From an uncultured beta proteobacterium (GTDB lineage: Bacteria; Pseudomonadota; Gammaproteobacteria; Burkholderiales; SG8-39): a DNA stretch of 8,937 nucleotides. Made by a program: the position numbers and the translations under genes. The notes under the pieces were generated by a model, which did no database searches, was not told the origin of the DNA, and saw only the letters and a program-made list of their open reading frames with translations. The DNA is taken from the NCBI GenBank assembly GCA_902826155.1, contig CADEDU010000138.1, positions 1-8,937 on the forward strand, read 5' to 3'. Numbering within the stretch: the first letter of the stretch is position 1; each line of letters opens with the position of its first letter. This document shows positions 5,719 to 8,937 of this stretch, in pieces.

Positions 5719-6486
5719 ATGTCGAGTGAAAGCCTGAGCAACAAAACCGCCCTGGTCACCGGCGCCTCGCGCGGCATCGGGCGCGCGATTGCGTTACGAC
5801 TCGCCGCTGACGGAGCGCTCGTTGCCGTGAACTACGCGAGCAACCGCGCGGCGGCGGACGCGACGGTGAAGGAAATCGAAGCAGGCGGCGGGAAGGCGTT
5901 CGCGGTTCAAGGCGATATCGGCTCGGTGTCATCGATCCGCGCGATGTTCGCCATGCTCGACGAGCAACTGCGGGCACGTACCGGGTCGAACGCTCTGGAC
6001 ATTCTGGTGAACAACGCCGGCGTGCTGATCCCCGGGATGTTGCAGGACTACACCGAGGCCGATTTCGACAAGCAGCTCACGGTCAATTTCAAAGGACCGT
6101 TCTTCGTGACGCAGACGGCGCTTTCGCGGCTGCGCGACGGCGGACGTGTGATCAACATCACCTCGGGCACGACGCGACGCGCCAACCCGGCGACCGTCAC
6201 GTACACCTGCGCCAAGGCCGCGCTCAACTACTTGAGCCTGGCGATGGCGCAGCAACTCGGCGAGCGCAAGATCACCGTGAACGCGCTCGCGCCGGGGCTG
6301 ACCGACACCGACATGGTGGCTCACATCAAGGGCAACCCGGTGATCGAGCGCACCAAGGAAAACACGGTGCTCGGGCGGATCGGCAAGGTCGAAGACATCG
6401 CCTCAGCCGTTGCGTTTCTGGCGTCTCCGGCCGCCGGCTGGATCACCGGCGAGCTGATTCATGCCACGGGTGGGGAGTTGTTGTAG
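5719..6486 (+). CDS. SDR-family NAD(P)-dependent oxidoreductase
   Basis: Classical short-chain dehydrogenase/reductase, 255 aa, expected to be cytoplasmic and to work as a tetramer like FabG relatives. The cofactor-binding motif TGASRGIG is at residues 14-21, followed by the NNAG motif at 98-101. The catalytic tetrad is complete: Asn123 (VNFKG), Ser149 (ITSGT), Tyr162 and Lys166 (YTCAK). NALAPGLTDTDM at 188-199 and the end WITGELIHATGGELL are also family-typical. The Arg in TGASRGIG and the NYASNR stretch after strand two suggest a preference for NADP(H), but this is inference. A GGGAG ribosome site (5709-5713) lies 5 nt before the ATG. The substrate is unknown. It is transcribed divergently from a Bug receptor with a shared promoter word and ends 3 bp from the convergent carbamoylase gene. 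Confidence 0.92.
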   Translation: MSSESLSNKTALVTGASRGIGRAIALRLAADGALVAVNYASNRAAADATVKEIEAGGGKAFAVQGDIGSVSSIRAMFAMLDEQLRARTGSNALDILVNNAGVLIPGMLQDYTEADFDKQLTVNFKGPFFVTQTALSRLRDGGRVINITSGTTRRANPATVTYTCAKAALNYLSLAMAQQLGERKITVNALAPGLTDTDMVAHIKGNPVIERTKENTVLGRIGKVEDIASAVAFLASPAAGWITGELIHATGGELL

Positions 6487-6489
6487 CCG

Positions 6490-7437
6490 CTACCCGTTCG
6501 CCGGTGTGACCTCTGCGCCGACGCGATCGACGATGATCCGATAGTGCTCGGGGCGGCGGTGCGCGGCGAAGTTGAACATGGTGCGCTTGAGGTTGGCGGC
6601 CAGGTCGATATCGCAGTTGACGCAGATCACTTCGTCGTCCTCGGTCTGCGACTTCGCAGCGATCTCGCCGGTGGGGGCGACGATCACCGAGTGGCCGAAC
6701 ATGCGGAAGCCGTCTTCCACGCCGGCCTTGGCCGTCTCGACCAGCCAGGTCGCATTCTGGAACGCCATCGACTGCGCCATGATCAGGTGATGGTGCACGC
6801 GCAGCGCCGGCGGTTCGGGATAGTGCAGGTTTTCACTGGGCGTGTTGAAACCGAGCGCGACGATCTCTGCGCCTTGCAGCGCTAGCACGCGGAACGCTTC
6901 GGGCCAGCGCCGGTCGTTGCAGATCAGCATGCCGGTGATCGCGTCCATATAGCGCCACACGCGAAAGCCGAGGTTGCCGACTTCGAAGTACTTCTTCTCC
7001 AGGTGCTGGAACGCGGCCTGTGGCTTGCGATCGGCATGGCCGGGCAGATGGATCTTGCGGTACTTGCCGACAACCGAACCGTCCGGGCCCACCAGCACCG
7101 CGGTGTTGAAGCGCCGCACGCGGCCTTCCTCCTGCGTGAGCTCGGCGTAGCCGATGTAGAAGCCGACGCCGAGCTTTTTCGCCTCGTCGAGCAGCGGCTG
7201 CGTCTCGGCCGACGGAAACGAGGGCTCGAAGTAGCGGCGATCGACCTCGGCCTGGTCTTCCATCCACCAGCGCGGGAAAAACGTGGTGAACGCGAGTTCG
7301 GGAAACACGACGAAGCGCGCGCCCATGCCGTGCGCTTCGCGCAGCAATGCGATCAGTCGCTGGGTGGCGGCCACGCGTGAATCGGCGCGATGCAGGGGGC
7401 CGAGCTGGGCGGCGGCGATCTTGAGATGTCGAGCCAT
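6490..7437 (-). CDS. N-carbamoyl-D-amino acid hydrolase (nitrilase superfamily)
   Basis: Cytoplasmic carbon-nitrogen hydrolase, 315 aa from ATG 7437. It closely follows the text of Agrobacterium D-carbamoylase, the second enzyme of D-hydantoin breakdown, which releases ammonia, CO2 and a D-amino acid from N-carbamoyl-D-amino acids. The catalytic triad is intact: Glu47 in FVVFPELAFTTFFPRW, Lys128 in GKYRKIHLPGH and Cys173 in LICNDRRWPEA. Other D-carbamoylase-like stretches are IGYAEL, VRRFNTAVLV, AAFQHLEKKYFEVGNLGF, GHSVIVAPTGEI and FNFAAHRRPEHY. A TTG at 7482 could extend the protein by 15 residues, but that stretch is encoded by a simple heptamer repeat and the family starts near the chosen ATG. 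No clear ribosome site precedes the ATG, which is odd. The alpha/beta hydrolase gene lies 143 bp upstream on the same strand. A related ureidopropionase-like activity cannot be excluded. Confidence 0.88.
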   Translation of the reverse strand: MARHLKIAAAQLGPLHRADSRVAATQRLIALLREAHGMGARFVVFPELAFTTFFPRWWMEDQAEVDRRYFEPSFPSAETQPLLDEAKKLGVGFYIGYAELTQEEGRVRRFNTAVLVGPDGSVVGKYRKIHLPGHADRKPQAAFQHLEKKYFEVGNLGFRVWRYMDAITGMLICNDRRWPEAFRVLALQGAEIVALGFNTPSENLHYPEPPALRVHHHLIMAQSMAFQNATWLVETAKAGVEDGFRMFGHSVIVAPTGEIAAKSQTEDDEVICVNCDIDLAANLKRTMFNFAAHRRPEHYRIIVDRVGAEVTPANG

Positions 7438-7447
7438 TGGGGAGTCC

Positions 7448-7475
7448 GAAGGGTGAAAGTTGAAGGGTGAAGGGT
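7448..7475. repeat. Heptanucleotide tandem repeat upstream of the carbamoylase
   Basis: Four consecutive 7-bp units are present: GAAGGGT, then GAAAGTT (two changes), then GAAGGGT twice. The array ends 11 bp from the carbamoylase start codon and so falls in its 5' leader, reading ACCCTTC on the coding strand. Length changes here would alter leader spacing, or the frame if translation began at the TTG at 7482. Confidence 0.8.
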
Positions 7476-7580
7476 GGGGCAAGTTGGAGAATGGACTTCG
7501 AAGCGTCGCTGAGCGTACACGCCGTGATGCGTCGTTGCGCGATGCTATCGCTCGATCGTAATTTCGTAGTGTCGGACCGG

Positions 7581-8429
7581 TCAGCGCGACCCGAGCGCGA
7601 ACTCGCGCACGACCGCGGCCACAACCTCAGGGGCTTCGACGTAGCACGCGTGGCCCAGCTCGGGAAGACTTTGGTACTGCCCGCTGCGGCAGGCCTGCGC
7701 CACTTTGCGACAGCCTTCCTCCGGCGTGATCTTGTCAGCGCTGCCGCAGACGACCAGCGTGCGGCCCGCATAACGCGCGACGTCTTCCACCAGGCGCCCT
7801 GCTGCGAGCATGCGCGCCGCTTGCTCGTGGCCGTCGGGCCGGAGCCGGCTCATGCTCCACTGCACCAATGCGAGCGATGCGGGCGATGCGTTCGGCCCCA
7901 ACAGTTGGCCCGCGCGCTGCGTTGCCATGCCTTGCGGTCCGAGTTCGCTCATCAGTTTCAGGCGGCTTTGCAGCCGCTCGTTGCGCGTTGCTTCGTCGGC
8001 CAGGCCATAGCCGCTGGCCGGATCGGCAAGCAGCAGCGCCGTCACCCGATCGGGATTGCGTGCAGCGAAGTTCGCCGCCATCAGCGCGCCGAGCGAGTGA
8101 CCCACCAGGACCATGCGTTCGATCGACAGCGCATCGAGCATGGTGCTGAGCGCATCGGCGTAGTCGGCAGCGACCGGGCTGGCGGCGGCGAGGGCCGTCG
8201 AATCGGCATAGCCGGGCGCATCCCAGGCCACGATCCGGAATGCGTCGGCGAGCTGGTGCATGAACGGAATCCAGGAGGCGCTGCTCGACCCGATGCCATG
8301 CAGCAGCACCAGCGCGGTGCCCGCGCCGGCTTCACGGTAGGAGAAGCGGCGTTCGCCGACATGCGCGAAGCGTGCCGGCACGCTCGCGGCGAGCTGATCG
8401 ATGTCGGGCGCCGGTGGCGACGGCTGCAT
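7581..8429 (-). CDS. Alpha/beta-fold hydrolase
   Basis: Single-domain alpha/beta hydrolase, 282 aa from ATG 8429; GGAG (complement of 8441-8444 region) lies about 10 nt upstream. The frame is open to 8519, but the extra 30 residues look non-coding. Motifs: oxyanion-loop HGIG at residues 44-47 in VLLHGIGSSSASW; AWDAPGYADS at 68-77; nucleophile elbow GHSLG at 110-114 with Ser112; the likely acid Asp232 in VVCGSADKITP; and His260 in LPELGHACYVEAPE. All three catalytic residues are therefore present. The overall text resembles the esterase and C-C bond hydrolase (MhpC/PcaD-like) group, but the substrate is not evident. No signal peptide is seen, so it is probably cytoplasmic. It lies upstream of the carbamoylase gene on the same strand and diverges from uraH. 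Confidence 0.88.
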   Translation of the reverse strand: MQPSPPAPDIDQLAASVPARFAHVGERRFSYREAGAGTALVLLHGIGSSSASWIPFMHQLADAFRIVAWDAPGYADSTALAAASPVAADYADALSTMLDALSIERMVLVGHSLGALMAANFAARNPDRVTALLLADPASGYGLADEATRNERLQSRLKLMSELGPQGMATQRAGQLLGPNASPASLALVQWSMSRLRPDGHEQAARMLAAGRLVEDVARYAGRTLVVCGSADKITPEEGCRKVAQACRSGQYQSLPELGHACYVEAPEVVAAVVREFALGSR

Positions 8430-8527
8430 GGGTGATCGACTCCGATGAAGACGGCCGGCGTTGAGAATTTCAAGGCGCGAACACCATGCACGGCCCTTGC
8501 GCGTGCCGGCGTCATGCATCGATCGCG

Positions 8528-8554
8528 GCGGCGAAACCGGCTAGCATTCGCCGC
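8528..8554. promoter_or_regulatory. Perfect 8-bp inverted repeat upstream of uraH, candidate operator
   Basis: GCGGCGAA (8528-8535) and TTCGCCGC (8547-8554) are exact reverse complements with an 11-nt centre, so the half-site centres are 19 bp apart, about two helical turns. The element lies 43 bp before the uraH start in the 167-bp divergent region shared with the alpha/beta hydrolase. No gene ends here, so a regulator site is more likely than a terminator. A TAGCAT resembling a -10 box overlaps it, but no good -35 box was found. Confidence 0.4.
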
Positions 8555-8596
8555 ATTCCGAGCCTACTAGAAAGCTCGCATTCAAAGGAAGACGCG

Positions 8597-8937
8597 ATGC
8601 CCGGCAGACTCACACTGCATGTATTGGATACCGCGCACGGCCAGCCCGCTGGGGCGATGCGCGTGGATTTCGCCGTGCGCGAGGGCGACGCCTGGCGCCT
8701 CGTGAAGACGGTCCACACCAACGCGGAGGGTCGCACCGACGCACCGCTGATGAGTGCGGAGGAGATGCGCGCGGGCGAGTTCGAATTCACCTTCCACGTG
8801 GCCGACTATTTTCGCCGCCGCGGCGTGACGCTGCCGAACGTGCCGTTTCTCGATCGCGTGCCGCTGCGCTTCGGCATCGCCGACAAGGACGCGCACTACC
8901 ACGTGCCGCTGCTGTGTTCGCCGTGGAGCTACTCGAC
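8597..8937 (+). CDS. uraH: 5-hydroxyisourate hydrolase (transthyretin-like, 3' partial)
   Basis: Hydrolyses 5-hydroxyisourate, the unstable product of urate oxidation, to OHCU on the route to (S)-allantoin. The first 113 residues are visible. The family hallmarks are present: the start [15 protein letters not shown] with catalytic His8; [11 protein letters not shown] with Arg46; and [14 protein letters not shown] with His102. The window ends inside the expected C-terminal Tyr-Arg-Gly-Ser tetrapeptide region, so only a handful of residues are missing. A modest ribosome site AAGGAAGA (8585-8592) precedes the ATG, and no signal peptide is seen, so the protein is expected to be cytoplasmic. It diverges from the alpha/beta hydrolase gene. 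The other urate genes (OHCU decarboxylase, urate oxidase, allantoinase) would be expected beyond the right edge but cannot be seen. Confidence 0.95.
   Translation, partial: MPGRLTLHVLDTAHGQPAGAMRVDFAVREGDAWRLVKTVHTNAEGRTDAPLMSAEEMRAGEFEFTFHVADYFRRRGVTLPNVPFLDRVPLRFGIADKDAHYHVPLLCSPWSYS

Noticed and set aside
5532..5777. N-terminal extension of the minus-strand Bug gene up to 5777
   Set aside because: It would run through the divergent promoter region and into the SDR gene, and would bury the signal peptide; the ATG at 5531 has its own ribosome site.
6466..6497. ACGGGT / ACCCGT inverted repeat across the SDR and carbamoylase ends, considered as a bidirectional terminator
   Set aside because: Only six pairs around a 20-nt loop, with no T-run; too weak to list as a feature.
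7484..7580. Possible separate promoter for the carbamoylase gene (CTGACC then TACGAT on the minus strand)
   Set aside because: Both boxes match only four of six consensus bases and many equally good pairs would be expected by chance.
8430..8519. Upstream ATG for the alpha/beta hydrolase
   Set aside because: The added 30 residues are basic and unlike the family; the ATG at 8429 has a GGAG at suitable distance.
1..8937. Search for tRNA or rRNA genes, CRISPR arrays, insertion sequences, phage or defence genes
   Set aside because: No regularly spaced direct repeats, transposase-like frames or RNA gene motifs were seen; intergenic gaps are all under 200 bp.

Overview
The window is GC-rich chromosomal DNA, densely packed with genes, and reads as a betaproteobacterium, most likely of the order Burkholderiales. 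The main reason is the presence of two Bug-type periplasmic binding proteins (tripartite tricarboxylate receptor family), a family greatly expanded in Bordetella, Achromobacter, Cupriavidus and Comamonadaceae. The genus cannot be read from the sequence. No RNA genes, insertion sequences, CRISPR arrays or phage genes were seen.

Layout. (1) Positions 1-3422, plus strand: a tightly packed operon for a branched-chain amino acid type (HAAT family) ABC importer in the order livM (5' end outside the window), livG, livF, livH. Genes overlap or are separated by a few bases, and livH probably starts at a TTG codon. A GC-rich hairpin follows livH. No LivJ/LivK-type binding protein is visible. (2) Positions 3519-4505, plus: a Bug receptor gene. 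(3) Positions 4530-5531, minus: a second Bug receptor gene, convergent with the first; a 10-bp inverted repeat sits at their junction. (4) Positions 5532-5718: a divergent promoter region between the second Bug gene and an SDR oxidoreductase gene (5719-6486, plus). The two predicted promoters carry the same 10-bp word in almost the same place between -35 and -10. (5) Positions 6490-7437, minus: a nitrilase-superfamily N-carbamoyl-D-amino acid hydrolase with an intact Glu-Lys-Cys triad. It ends 3 bp from the SDR gene. (6) Positions 7581-8429, minus: an alpha/beta hydrolase upstream of the carbamoylase. (7) Positions 8597-8937, plus, truncated by the window end: 5-hydroxyisourate hydrolase (uraH), divergent from the alpha/beta hydrolase.

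How they may work together (inference). The right half holds enzymes that cleave ureido, carbamoyl or cyclic-ureide compounds: HIU hydrolase of urate breakdown and a D-carbamoylase of hydantoin breakdown. The left half is all uptake machinery: an ABC importer and two orphan solute receptors. A region for scavenging nitrogenous organic compounds is a reasonable reading, but the sequence does not prove any substrate. The gene families are all known. The points most worth a second look are regulatory (the shared word in the divergent Bug/SDR promoters, the heptamer repeat before the carbamoylase, the palindrome before uraH) and contextual (receptors without their usual membrane partners).
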